Assembly: GCA_964569015.1 (NCBI GenBank)
Contig: CAZMSN010000023.1
Span: forward strand, 1-29,497
Direction of reading: 5' to 3'
Length of the DNA stretch: 29,497 nucleotides
Origin: CAYQEC01 sp964569015
GTDB lineage: Bacteria > Actinomycetota > Acidimicrobiia > Spongiisociales > UBA5794
How positions within the stretch are numbered: position 1 is the stretch's first letter; each line of letters starts with the position of its first letter. Below, piece by piece: positions 8,481 to 15,761 of the stretch. The position numbers and the translations under genes are program-made. Below the pieces are notes generated by a model. The model worked only from the letters and a program-made list of their open reading frames with translations. It searched no databases and was not told the origin of the DNA.

Positions 8481-9905
8481 TCAGCCCTTGACCACGCCGA
8501 TCGGGACCAGGCGGGCCACCCTCGCCGCCAGCCGGGCCCGCTCGCAGACGTCGACCACCTCGTCCACGTCCTTGTAGGCGTAGGGCGCCTCCTCGGCGAG
8601 CAGCTTGACTGATCCGGGACGCACCGCGATGCCGGAGTCCTCGAGACGCCGGCGCACCTCTCCGCCGGTCTGCTGCTTCTTGGCCGCGGTGCGGCTCATC
8701 ACCCGGCCGGCCCCGTGGGCTGCCGAGGCGAAGGCGGGGTTGTCTGCGACCCCGCGCAGCACCCACGAGGCCGTGCCCATGCTTCCCGGAACGAGGACCG
8801 GCTGGCCGATGTCGCGCAAGTCGGCTGGGAGGTCGGGGTGACCCGGCCCGAACGCTCTGGTGGCGCCCTTGCGGTGCACGCAGAGCCGCGCTCTCCTCCC
8901 CGCGATCTCGTGGGTCTCGAGCTTCGCCAGGTTGTGGGCGACGTCGTACACGAGCCGCATGCCGGTGCTGTCCACACTCATGCCGAAAGCGGATGCGAAG
9001 GCGAGTCGGGCGGCGTGGGCGAGCACGTGGCGATTCGCCCAGGCGAAGTTCGCGGCCGCCTCCATCGCTCCCAGGTAGCGCGATCCCTCGGGGGAATCGA
9101 CCGGGACACAGGCGAGCTGACGATCGGGCACCGTGATGCCGTAGCGGCCCACGGCCTTGCCCATCAACCGAAGCTGATCGGTGCAGGTCTGGTGCCCGAG
9201 TCCACGTGACCCGCAGTGGATCATCACGGTCACCATCCCGGCGGAGAGGCCGAACGCCGCCGCCGCCGTCTCGTCGAACACCTGGTCGACGACCTGAACC
9301 TCGAGGAAATGGTTCCCGGCCCCGAGTGATCCGAGCTGGCCGGCTCCTCGCTCCAGGGCACGAGCGCTGATCTGCTCCGGATCGGCTCCCCGCGACGTGC
9401 CCCGCTCCTCGCAGCGCTCCAGATCCTCCTCCCACCCGTACCCCGCCGCCAGGACCGCAGCCCCTCCGTCGCGCAGCACCGAGGCGAGCAGCCCCTTCTC
9501 TGCGATGGCGCCCTTGCCGAGGCCGCGTGGGATGTGCACGTCGAGTTGGGCCATGACCTCGTCGCGCCGCGACCGGAACTCGTCCTCTTCGAAGTTCGAA
9601 GCCAGCAGCCGCACCCCGCAGCAGATGTCGAAACCGACACCGCCCGGCGAGACGACGCCACCCGCGGCCACGTCGGTGGCGGCGACCCCGCCGATGGGGA
9701 AGCCGTATCCCCAGTGGATGTCCGGCATCGCCAGCGAGGCCTCCACGATGCCCGGAAGATGGGCGACGTTGGCTACCTGGCGAATCGCCTGGTCCTCGAC
9801 GGCCTTGGCCAGGAGCGCCTCACTGGCGAATATCCGCCCCGGCACGAGCATCCCGTCCTGCCGCGGCAGCTCCCAGGTCACGTCTGAGGTCGCTCGGAGC
9901 TCCAT
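8481..9905 (-). CDS. rtcB: RNA-splicing ligase RtcB
   Basis: A 474-residue RtcB. RtcB is a Mn2+/GTP-dependent ligase that joins RNA 2',3'-cyclic-phosphate (or 3'-phosphate) ends to 5'-hydroxyl ends. Visible signatures are PDIHWGYGFPIGG, GGVGFDICCGVR (metal ligands about D93 and C96), LGAGNHFLEV, HCGSRGLGHQ, AHNLAKLE, VHRKGATRA, PGSMGTASW, AHGAGRVMSR (His about 397, the expected GMP-attachment residue) and EAPYAYKDVDEVV. All residues expected for catalysis appear present. The archease gene lies 37 nt upstream on the same strand and encodes its usual activator, so RNA repair or tRNA/stress-RNA healing is likely. The ATG at 9905 has GGAG close by and also a TACAGT box 6 nt upstream, so it could have its own leaderless promoter. 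The end lies 7 bp from the convergent coiled-coil gene. Confidence 0.96.
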   Translation of the reverse strand: MELRATSDVTWELPRQDGMLVPGRIFASEALLAKAVEDQAIRQVANVAHLPGIVEASLAMPDIHWGYGFPIGGVAATDVAAGGVVSPGGVGFDICCGVRLLASNFEEDEFRSRRDEVMAQLDVHIPRGLGKGAIAEKGLLASVLRDGGAAVLAAGYGWEEDLERCEERGTSRGADPEQISARALERGAGQLGSLGAGNHFLEVQVVDQVFDETAAAAFGLSAGMVTVMIHCGSRGLGHQTCTDQLRLMGKAVGRYGITVPDRQLACVPVDSPEGSRYLGAMEAAANFAWANRHVLAHAARLAFASAFGMSVDSTGMRLVYDVAHNLAKLETHEIAGRRARLCVHRKGATRAFGPGHPDLPADLRDIGQPVLVPGSMGTASWVLRGVADNPAFASAAHGAGRVMSRTAAKKQQTGGEVRRRLEDSGIAVRPGSVKLLAEEAPYAYKDVDEVVDVCERARLAARVARLVPIGVVKG

Positions 9906-9911
9906 GACTCC

Positions 9912-9917
9912 ACTGTA
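9912..9917 (-). promoter_or_regulatory. Putative internal -10 box (TACAGT) before rtcB
   Basis: TACAGT lies exactly 6 nt before the rtcB ATG on the minus strand, inside the 37-nt archease-rtcB spacer. It has the same geometry as the archease, arginase and P-loop gene starts. The overlapping GGAG could alternatively be a normal ribosome-binding site. Confidence 0.3.
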
Positions 9918-9942
9918 CGGGACATGCGGGGAGACCGAGCCT

Positions 9943-10368
9943 TCACACGTCGAAGACGATCTCGGCCTTCCATGCTTCCGCGGCCTGGACGACGGTCAGC
10001 CCGTGGTAGGTGACCGCCTTGACCGGAGGCCCCGTCAGCTCGACACCTGCCAAGGGTGCCCCTCCGGCAACCATGGTGGCGGCGATCTCGCCGGCGCCGG
10101 ATCGTGCCGTCTCGGCAGAGAAGCTGCAGAACGCCTGGTCGCCCGTCTCGCTTCGGTACAGCAGCTCGGAGAGCAGGTCGACGAGCAGCTCAGTCGGGTT
10201 CACGGCGGTCACCTCGAAAGCCACTTCCTGGCTCGGTTCGAGTGCGGCCACGTCGACCATCAGATCGAACATGCCATACGCCGCGTTCGCCATCAGCTCA
10301 CCAAGCGTCTTCCCCGTGACGGCGATCGTAACGTCGGCGGTGTGTGGCAGGATGCGGTACCGGCTCAC
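9943..10368 (-). CDS. Archease, RtcB activator
   Basis: A 141-residue protein with archease features: RILPHTADVTIAV at the N-terminus (the acidic metal site begins with the Asp of HTAD), MANAAYGMFDLMVD, LLVDLLSELLYR, VKAVTYHGL near the C-terminus, and the closing EIVFDV, whose terminal Asp belongs to the metal centre. Archease speeds guanylylation and multiple turnover of RtcB and widens its nucleotide use; the adjacent rtcB supports this role. Translation starts at GTG (10368). There is no ribosome-binding site, but an extended -10 like element (TGATACGCT) lies 6 nt upstream, suggesting a leaderless mRNA. It is divergent from the arginase-fold gene, sharing a 98-bp spacer. Confidence 0.93.
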   Translation of the reverse strand: MSRYRILPHTADVTIAVTGKTLGELMANAAYGMFDLMVDVAALEPSQEVAFEVTAVNPTELLVDLLSELLYRSETGDQAFCSFSAETARSGAGEIAATMVAGGAPLAGVELTGPPVKAVTYHGLTVVQAAEAWKAEIVFDV

Positions 10369-10374
10369 TCGGAC

Positions 10375-10380
10375 AGCGTA
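10375..10380 (-). promoter_or_regulatory. Putative leaderless -10 box (TACGCT) of the archease-rtcB operon
   Basis: TACGCT on the minus strand is preceded by TGA, giving an extended -10 pattern TGnTAnnnT, and is followed by 6 nt and the GTG start at 10368. No Shine-Dalgarno sequence is visible. Confidence 0.45.
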
Positions 10381-10429
10381 TCAACCGGTCGGGGCGGTAG
10401 GCGGCTCCGGTGGTGATATTCCGATCGGC

Positions 10430-10449
10430 AGAATCGTGGCCCCGATTCT
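10430..10449. promoter_or_regulatory. Inverted repeat in the archease/arginase divergent promoter
   Basis: AGAATCG (10430-10436) and CGATTCT (10443-10449) form a perfect 7-bp inverted repeat around TGGCCC. It lies immediately before the predicted -10 box of the arginase-fold gene, where a repressor or activator could act. Operator function is inferred from position only. Confidence 0.35.
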
Positions 10450-10454
10450 TGCGG

Positions 10455-10460
10455 TAACTT
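10455..10460 (+). promoter_or_regulatory. Putative leaderless -10 box (TAACTT) of the arginase-fold gene
   Basis: TAACTT lies 6 nt before the ATG at 10467 and there is no ribosome-binding site, predicting an mRNA that begins at the start codon. Confidence 0.45.
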
Positions 10461-10466
10461 ACGCTC

Positions 10467-11219
10467 ATGAGCGTCGCCTCGGTTCCGTTTGCCCTCGGGG
10501 AGCGGATGGCTCGCCTGGCCGTCCCGGAGCCGCACGAGACGATTGCGCCCCAGTTACCGGACGGCTCCGCCATCGAGAGGATGTGCGTTCTCTTCGAGCA
10601 CCTCGCCGACTTCGTCGAGCGGACCGAGCATCCCGTGGTGTACGCCGGGGACTGCATGGCGAGCATCGGGGTGCTGGCCGGGCTCGAGCGGAAAGGCTTG
10701 TTCCCGACCGTCTACTGGTTCGACGCTCACGGCGACTTCAACACCTCTGAGACCAGCCCCTCGGGCTTCTTGGGGGGGATGCCGCTGGCCATGATCACCG
10801 GGCGTGGGGACCTGAGCCTCCTCGAAGCCGTCGGGTTGACGCCGATTCCGGACGAGTGTGTGATCCTTTCGGGGGCGCGCGACCTCGACCCGAAGGAGGC
10901 GGAGGCGATCGCACAGTCCGGGCTCCAGCAACTGTCGGTTCGCGAGGTTGCCCACGCTGTACCGCCGGGCGGCCCACTGTTCGTTCACATCGACGTCGAC
11001 GTGGTGAATCCACAAGAGATGCCGGCGGTTTCTTGCCCGGCCACGGGGGGACCCGGGGTCGCCGCGGTACGCGTTGCCATGATCCATCTGGCTGCAACCG
11101 ATCGGGTGGTGGGGTTGTCGGTGGGGGCTCCGGATCCTGAGCTTCCCGGAGCGGCGGTCGCCGCGGCCGCCACCCGTCGCCTGGCGGCGCCCTTCCTGGC
11201 CGACGCTCTGCACTCGTGA
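10467..11219 (+). CDS. Arginase/agmatinase (ureohydrolase) family protein with altered metal motif
   Basis: A 250-residue protein of the ureohydrolase fold. Conserved metal motifs are DAHGD (D86, H88, D90) and DVDVVNP (D176, D178). The first motif, normally GGDHS with a His ligand, reads AGDCMAS with Cys at about residue 63. The usual final DP of the DxDxxDP motif is NP. The protein is shorter than most arginases (about 300 residues), especially at the N-terminus. Canonical members hydrolyse guanidino compounds such as arginine or agmatine to urea using a Mn2+ pair. With Cys in place of one ligand His, the substrate, and even hydrolytic activity, cannot be assumed. It is divergent from archease and convergent with the DUF1905-like gene. 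No amino-acid catabolism genes adjoin it, so context gives no substrate. Confidence 0.85.
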   Translation: MSVASVPFALGERMARLAVPEPHETIAPQLPDGSAIERMCVLFEHLADFVERTEHPVVYAGDCMASIGVLAGLERKGLFPTVYWFDAHGDFNTSETSPSGFLGGMPLAMITGRGDLSLLEAVGLTPIPDECVILSGARDLDPKEAEAIAQSGLQQLSVREVAHAVPPGGPLFVHIDVDVVNPQEMPAVSCPATGGPGVAAVRVAMIHLAATDRVVGLSVGAPDPELPGAAVAAAATRRLAAPFLADALHS

Positions 11220-11237
11220 CCGCGGCGCTGATCGCCC

Positions 11238-11690
11238 TCAGTCCTCCATCACGTGGGCGACGGCGCGGGCGATGCGCCGGGCCCGGGTGTTCGGGCGCAC
11301 CGCGTCGCTGATCCAGACCAGAATCTCCTTGCGGCGCGACGGTGGTGAATCGCAGAAGGCGCGGAGGGCCCCCTCGACGGACGATAAAGCCGCGGCGAAG
11401 TCGTCCGGCACCGGAACCTCGCGGGAGGCGGTATCTCGCTGCAGCATGAACTCGACCGTGTCGCCGTTGCGGAGATGCAGTGTCTCTCGCACGTCGGCAT
11501 TGAGCAGGATCCGGTGCCGCCCTCCGCCGGCAGGGATCAGGGTGGCGCGGAGCGGGAAGCCGTTGATCGTGCCCACGACGGGTACGTGGCCCCTGGCGCC
11601 GAAGGAGATGCTGACGTCCTGCGGCACGTCGACGGCGTAGTTCATGCCCCGCTTGATGATCTCCCCCGAGAATCCCTTCGTCCTCGCCAT
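11238..11690 (-). CDS. DUF1905 / YdeI (OmpD-associated)-like protein
   Basis: 150 residues from the ATG at 11690 (MARTKGFSGE). The longer upstream frame is low-complexity and overlaps the opposite gene, so I rejected it. Residues 1-90 form a small beta-barrel-like domain with GTINGFPLRATLIPAGGGRH, HLRNGDTVEFMLQRD and related strands, typical of DUF1905. Residues about 95-150 are a helical tail, PDDFAAALSSVEGALRAF then PSRRKEILVWISDAVRPNTR, which matches the bacteriocin-protection/YdeI-OmpD-associated C-terminal module (repeated helices with W-I and R-P-x-T-R). The molecular function of this family is not established. It is a soluble, probably cytoplasmic protein. It is divergent from gcvP and ends 18 bp from the convergent arginase-fold gene. 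Confidence 0.8.
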   Translation of the reverse strand: MARTKGFSGEIIKRGMNYAVDVPQDVSISFGARGHVPVVGTINGFPLRATLIPAGGGRHRILLNADVRETLHLRNGDTVEFMLQRDTASREVPVPDDFAAALSSVEGALRAFCDSPPSRRKEILVWISDAVRPNTRARRIARAVAHVMED

Positions 11691-11751
11691 GGTGCATTGT
11701 CGCAAATCGGTCGGAATCGTGAGCCGCCAATTGCCCTGTTTTCGCGGCCTC

Positions 11752-11765
11752 GTGGCAAGCGCCAC
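11752..11765. promoter_or_regulatory. Short inverted repeat in the divergent region before gcvP
   Basis: GTGGC-AAGC-GCCAC is a perfect 5-bp hairpin in the 167-bp divergent spacer between the YdeI-like gene and gcvP. A possible -10 (TACAGT, 11779-11784) follows, which would give gcvP a leader of roughly 65-70 nt. No recognisable glycine riboswitch aptamer is present. Regulatory meaning is uncertain. Confidence 0.2.
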
Positions 11766-11857
11766 TCGGGTCATCGTGTACAGTCGTGAGCACCGCCGAC
11801 ACCCTGCGGGAGCCGGCGCGCCGTCGTTTCCACGGAGTTGATCGAGGAGCCGAGAGC

Positions 11858-14725
11858 ATGACCCGCCACCTCGCCGAGTTGAGTCGGGCCGATGACTTCC
11901 TGCGGCGCCACATCGGCCCCGACGACGCCGAGATCGCCACCATGCTCGAGGCGGTCGGCGCCGCTTCTCTCGACGACCTCGTCGACAAGGCCGTGCCACC
12001 GACCATCCGGATGCAGGGGGACCTCGCTCTGCACGGGCCGTCATCAGAAGCGGAGGTGCTCGAGCGGCTTCGCCGTGTCGCCGCCAAGAATCAGGTGTAC
12101 ACCTCGCTGATCGGAATGGGGTACTACGGCACCCACATGCCGGCGGTGATCGTGCGCAACGTCCTCGAGAACCCTGGGTGGTACACCGCCTACACGCCCT
12201 ATCAGGCGGAGATCTCCCAGGGCCGGTTGGAGGCCATGCTCAACTTTCAAACCGCGGTGAGCGACCTCACCGGGATGGAGATCGCCAACGCATCGCTGCT
12301 CGATGAGGCGACGGCGGCCGCCGAGGCCATGACGATGCTGCGCCGAATCAGCGACGGCGATTCCGGGGTGTTCTTCGTCGACTCCGATTGCCATCCACAG
12401 ACGATCGAGGTGGTGCGAACCCGGGCCGAGCCGCTCGGCATCGAGGTCGTGGTGGGTGATCCGGCTGAGGATCTCGCCGGTACGGACCCCTACGGGGTGC
12501 TGCTTCAGTACCCGGGATCGAGCGGACGGGTGCGTGACGACCGCGGGCTCGTTGCCGAGCTGAAGCGAAGAGGCGTGATGGTGGCAGTCGCCGCCGACCT
12601 GCTGGCGCTGACACTGACGGTTCCGCCGGGGGAGATGGGCGCCGACGTCGTCGTCGGCACGTCGCAGCGTTTTGGCATTCCCCCGATGTTCGGAGGGCCC
12701 CACGCCGGCTACCTCGCGACCAGGGACGCCTTCAAACGCTCGATTCCCGGTCGCCTCGTCGGGGTGACGAAGGACACCGAGAGTCGCGTGGCCTTGCGCC
12801 TTGCGCTCGCCACTCGTGAGCAGCACATCCGCAGAGAGCGCGCCACCTCCAACATCTGCACCGCCCAGGTGCTTCCGGCCGTGATCGCCGGATTGTTCGC
12901 CGTCTACCACGGCCCCGACGGGTTGCGGACCATCGCCGAGCGGGTACACCGGCTCACTGCTGCTCTTGCCGCCGGACTCGCCGCCGGAGGCGTCGAGGTC
13001 GTCAACCCGACGTGGTTCGACACACTCACCGTGCGAGTGCCGAACCGGGCCGAGGAGGTGGTTGCGGCCGCCGAAGACCGCAAGATCAACCTCCGGTACG
13101 TCGATGCTCACACCGTGACGGTGGCGCTGGACGAGACGACCACGCCTGCGATCGTCGACGCCGTCTTGGAGTCCTTCTTCGTCGACGGGATGGTGTGCGA
13201 TCTGGAGCCGTCGGCGGCCGGCGGGATCCCCGACGATCTGGCCCGCACCAGTGCCTACCTCAGCCATCCGGTGTTCCACCGGCACCGGAGCGAGACCGAA
13301 ATGATGCGGTACCTGAGGAGACTGCAAGCCAAGGACATCGCCTTGGATCGTTCGATGATCCCGCTCGGCTCGTGCACGATGAAGCTCAACGCCGCCACCG
13401 AGATGCTGCCGATCACCTGGCCGGAGTTCGCCTCCATCCACCCCTTCGCACCGCTGGACCAAGCGGAGGGCTACCTCGAGCTGATCGGCGACCTCGAGCG
13501 GTGGTTGGCCGAGCTGACCGGCTACGACGCCGTGTCGCTCCAGCCGAATGCCGGGGCGCAGGGCGAGTACGCAGGATTGTTGGCGATCCGCGGATACCAC
13601 CAGAGCCGTGGGGAAGCGCACCGCAACGTTTGCCTGATTCCAGCCTCGGCGCACGGCACGAACCCGGCCAGCTCTGCCATGGCGGGCCTCGAGGTGGTCG
13701 TGGTTGCCACCGATCGGGACGGCAACATCGACCTCGGCGATCTGCGGCGCAAGACGGAGGAGCACGCCGAGCACCTGGCGGCGCTCATGATCACCTACCC
13801 GTCGACCCACGGTGTGTTCGAGCCCACTGTGAGCGAGGTGTGTGAGATCGTGCACGAATGCGGCGGGCAGGTGTACGTCGACGGGGCGAACCTCAACGCG
13901 CTGCTCGGGATCGCCAAGCCGGGCGAGTTCGGAGGCGACGTCTCCCACCTCAATCTGCACAAGACGTTCGCCATCCCGCACGGAGGAGGCGGTCCCGGTG
14001 TCGGCCCAATCGGGGTGCGCTCCCACCTCGAGCCGTTCCTCCCCGGCCACCCGCTCGTCCCCGATCAGGCGGGCGCCCGGGACGGCCTCGGCGCCGTGTC
14101 TGCCGCCCCCTGGGGTTCCGCCGGGATCCTGCCGATCTCCTGGTCGTACATCGCCCTCATGGGCGCCGCCGGCCTGCTGCGAGCAAGCCAGGTGGCGGTG
14201 CTCAGCGCCAACTACATTGCCGCCAGGCTCGCTCCCCACTACCCGGTGCTCTACACGGGACCGAACGGCCTCGTCGCCCACGAGTGCATCGTCGACCTGC
14301 GGGAGATCAAAGCCGAGGTGGGAGTGACCGCCGACGACGTGGCCAAACGCCTCATCGACTACGGCTTTCACGCCCCAACAATGTCGTTTCCCGTCGCCGG
14401 GACCCTGATGATCGAACCCACCGAGTCAGAGAGCCTCGCCGAGCTCGATCGCTTCTGCGACGCCATGGTCGCCATCAAGGCCGAGATCGACCAGATCGCT
14501 GCCGGCGAGATGCCGTTGGTCGACAGCCCGCTGCGCAACGCTCCCCACCCGGCCGAGGACCTGATGGCGGCGGGTTGGTCGCGCCCCTACTCGCGCCAGG
14601 CGGCCGCCTATCCGGCCGCCGGGCTGTACGGCGACAAGTACTGGCCGCCGGTGAGCCGGATCGACGCCCACTACGGCGACCGGAACGTGGTGTGTGTCTG
14701 CCCGCCGATCGAGGAGCACCGATGA
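11858..14725 (+). CDS. gcvP: Glycine dehydrogenase (decarboxylating), P protein
   Basis: 955 residues from the ATG at 11858, preceded by GAGGAG 8 nt upstream. A GTG at 11786 is in frame but adds unconserved residues. The length and order (inactive-like N-terminal half, then catalytic C-terminal half) fit the homodimeric single-chain GcvP rather than split GcvPA/GcvPB. Signatures include FLRRHIGP at the N-terminus, GYYGTHMPAVI, NASLLDEATAAAEAM, MIPLGSCTMKLNA, QPNAGAQGEYAGL, and the PLP site HLNLHKTFAIPHGGGGPG with Lys about 702. The enzyme decarboxylates glycine and passes the aminomethyl group to lipoylated H protein in the glycine cleavage system, supplying methylene-tetrahydrofolate. The gcvH and gcvT genes are not adjacent. 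The stop TGA overlaps an ATG (14722) that opens an eight-codon frame leading into the next gene. Confidence 0.97.
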   Translation: MTRHLAELSRADDFLRRHIGPDDAEIATMLEAVGAASLDDLVDKAVPPTIRMQGDLALHGPSSEAEVLERLRRVAAKNQVYTSLIGMGYYGTHMPAVIVRNVLENPGWYTAYTPYQAEISQGRLEAMLNFQTAVSDLTGMEIANASLLDEATAAAEAMTMLRRISDGDSGVFFVDSDCHPQTIEVVRTRAEPLGIEVVVGDPAEDLAGTDPYGVLLQYPGSSGRVRDDRGLVAELKRRGVMVAVAADLLALTLTVPPGEMGADVVVGTSQRFGIPPMFGGPHAGYLATRDAFKRSIPGRLVGVTKDTESRVALRLALATREQHIRRERATSNICTAQVLPAVIAGLFAVYHGPDGLRTIAERVHRLTAALAAGLAAGGVEVVNPTWFDTLTVRVPNRAEEVVAAAEDRKINLRYVDAHTVTVALDETTTPAIVDAVLESFFVDGMVCDLEPSAAGGIPDDLARTSAYLSHPVFHRHRSETEMMRYLRRLQAKDIALDRSMIPLGSCTMKLNAATEMLPITWPEFASIHPFAPLDQAEGYLELIGDLERWLAELTGYDAVSLQPNAGAQGEYAGLLAIRGYHQSRGEAHRNVCLIPASAHGTNPASSAMAGLEVVVVATDRDGNIDLGDLRRKTEEHAEHLAALMITYPSTHGVFEPTVSEVCEIVHECGGQVYVDGANLNALLGIAKPGEFGGDVSHLNLHKTFAIPHGGGGPGVGPIGVRSHLEPFLPGHPLVPDQAGARDGLGAVSAAPWGSAGILPISWSYIALMGAAGLLRASQVAVLSANYIAARLAPHYPVLYTGPNGLVAHECIVDLREIKAEVGVTADDVAKRLIDYGFHAPTMSFPVAGTLMIEPTESESLAELDRFCDAMVAIKAEIDQIAAGEMPLVDSPLRNAPHPAEDLMAAGWSRPYSRQAAAYPAAGLYGDKYWPPVSRIDAHYGDRNVVCVCPPIEEHR

Positions 14726-14748
14726 CCACGGATCCCCGGACACGATGA
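14722..14748 (+). other. Eight-codon frame bridging gcvP and the DUF1295 gene
   Basis: ATGA at 14722 overlaps the gcvP stop. The frame encodes only MTTDPRTR and ends in TGA, which overlaps the ATG of the membrane-protein gene at 14745. The first nine bases of both starts are identical (ATGACCACG). It could let ribosomes re-initiate twice to couple translation, or be chance from a small duplication. Confidence 0.25.
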
Positions 14749-15539
14749 CCACGATCCTCGTCTCTTTCCTGATCAGCCTGGGTGTGAACGGCGTCTTCTT
14801 CGCCGTGGCCGCGATACGCAAGACCGATGTCGTGACCGACCTCTCCTACAGCCTCACCTTCGCCGTTGTCACGATCACACTCCTGGTCGCCGGCGGCGCT
14901 CCTGTGACGACTCAGGTGGTGCTTGCCGTCTTCGTCCTCGTCTGGGCGGTGCGTCTCGGGGTGTATCTCGTTCGGCGCATCCTGACGGTCAAGGTCGACC
15001 ATCGCTTCGATGACATGCGGGAGAGACCGCTGCGTTTCGCCCGCTTCTGGCTCCTACAGGCGGTGTCGGTCGCCGTCATCATGCTCCCGGTCACCTACGG
15101 GCTCGGCCATTCGAACCCGCCGGATCCCAATGCCTGGGTCGTGCTCGGAGGAATAGTCTGGCTGGTCGGGCTGATCATCGAATGGGTGAGTGACGAGCAG
15201 AAGTACGCGTTCAAGTGCGATCCCGAGCGGAGAGACGGGTTCATCGATAGCGGGCTCTGGAGGTACTCCCGCCACCCGAACTACTTCGGCGAGATGCTTG
15301 TCTGGTGGGGGGTGTTCGTCTGCACAATGCCCTTCCTGAGCGGGCTGTCGTATCTCGTAGTGATCGGCCCGATCTTCATCACCGTGCTGCTCCTGTTCGT
15401 CTCGGGCGTCCCGCTACTCGAGAAGAGCGCGGAGACTAGGCACGGCGCCGATCTCGCGTACCAGGAGTACAAGCGGCGCACGAGCTTGCTCGTGCCTCTT
15501 CCCCCAAGGGCGGAAGGCAGCGGCCGGTTTCGCCGGTGA
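14745..15539 (+). CDS. DUF1295 integral membrane protein (steroid 5-alpha-reductase-like)
   Basis: 264 residues with about six transmembrane helices, beginning MTTILVSFLISLGVNGVFF. The family signature near residues 165-185, GLWRYSRHPNYFGEML, plus WRPxDKR-like charged spacers (DDMRERPLRF, DEQKYAFKCDP) identify the DUF1295/3-oxo-5-alpha-steroid 4-dehydrogenase C-terminal fold. This fold also includes isoprenylcysteine methyltransferase-like enzymes. Substrates of bacterial DUF1295 proteins are generally unknown; a NADPH-dependent lipid or sterol-like reductase is only a guess. The start is 19 nt after the gcvP stop, and translation may be relayed through the short frame at 14722-14748, whose TGA overlaps this ATG. 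It is otherwise functionally unrelated to glycine cleavage. Confidence 0.85.
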   Translation: MTTILVSFLISLGVNGVFFAVAAIRKTDVVTDLSYSLTFAVVTITLLVAGGAPVTTQVVLAVFVLVWAVRLGVYLVRRILTVKVDHRFDDMRERPLRFARFWLLQAVSVAVIMLPVTYGLGHSNPPDPNAWVVLGGIVWLVGLIIEWVSDEQKYAFKCDPERRDGFIDSGLWRYSRHPNYFGEMLVWWGVFVCTMPFLSGLSYLVVIGPIFITVLLLFVSGVPLLEKSAETRHGADLAYQEYKRRTSLLVPLPPRAEGSGRFRR

Positions 15540-15761
15540 GCCCCTCATCCCGAGCTGGTTCCCGTCAGGCGCAGCAGTCTGCCCGGATGATGCCCAGGTT
15601 CCTCCACGCCCGAAAGCGCTGAGGCGAGGACCGAGACCACGTCTCGTCTGCAGATCCGGAGAGGAGAGTGGTCGGAGCGAAGCACAGGTCTCTGCGCTGC
15701 CGAGCTGCCGCACCGGGCCGATCCGCAGGCCGCTACGGCCACTCAACTACCATCCCAAGCC

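Noticed and set aside
11691..11857. Glycine riboswitch upstream of gcvP
   Set aside because: The spacer before the predicted start is too short and shows no tandem aptamer-like helices; only a 5-bp hairpin is visible.
12044..14371. 775-codon open frame on the minus strand
   Set aside because: It lies wholly antisense to gcvP, which has full family motifs; long antisense frames are common in GC-rich coding DNA, and this one has no recognisable domain.
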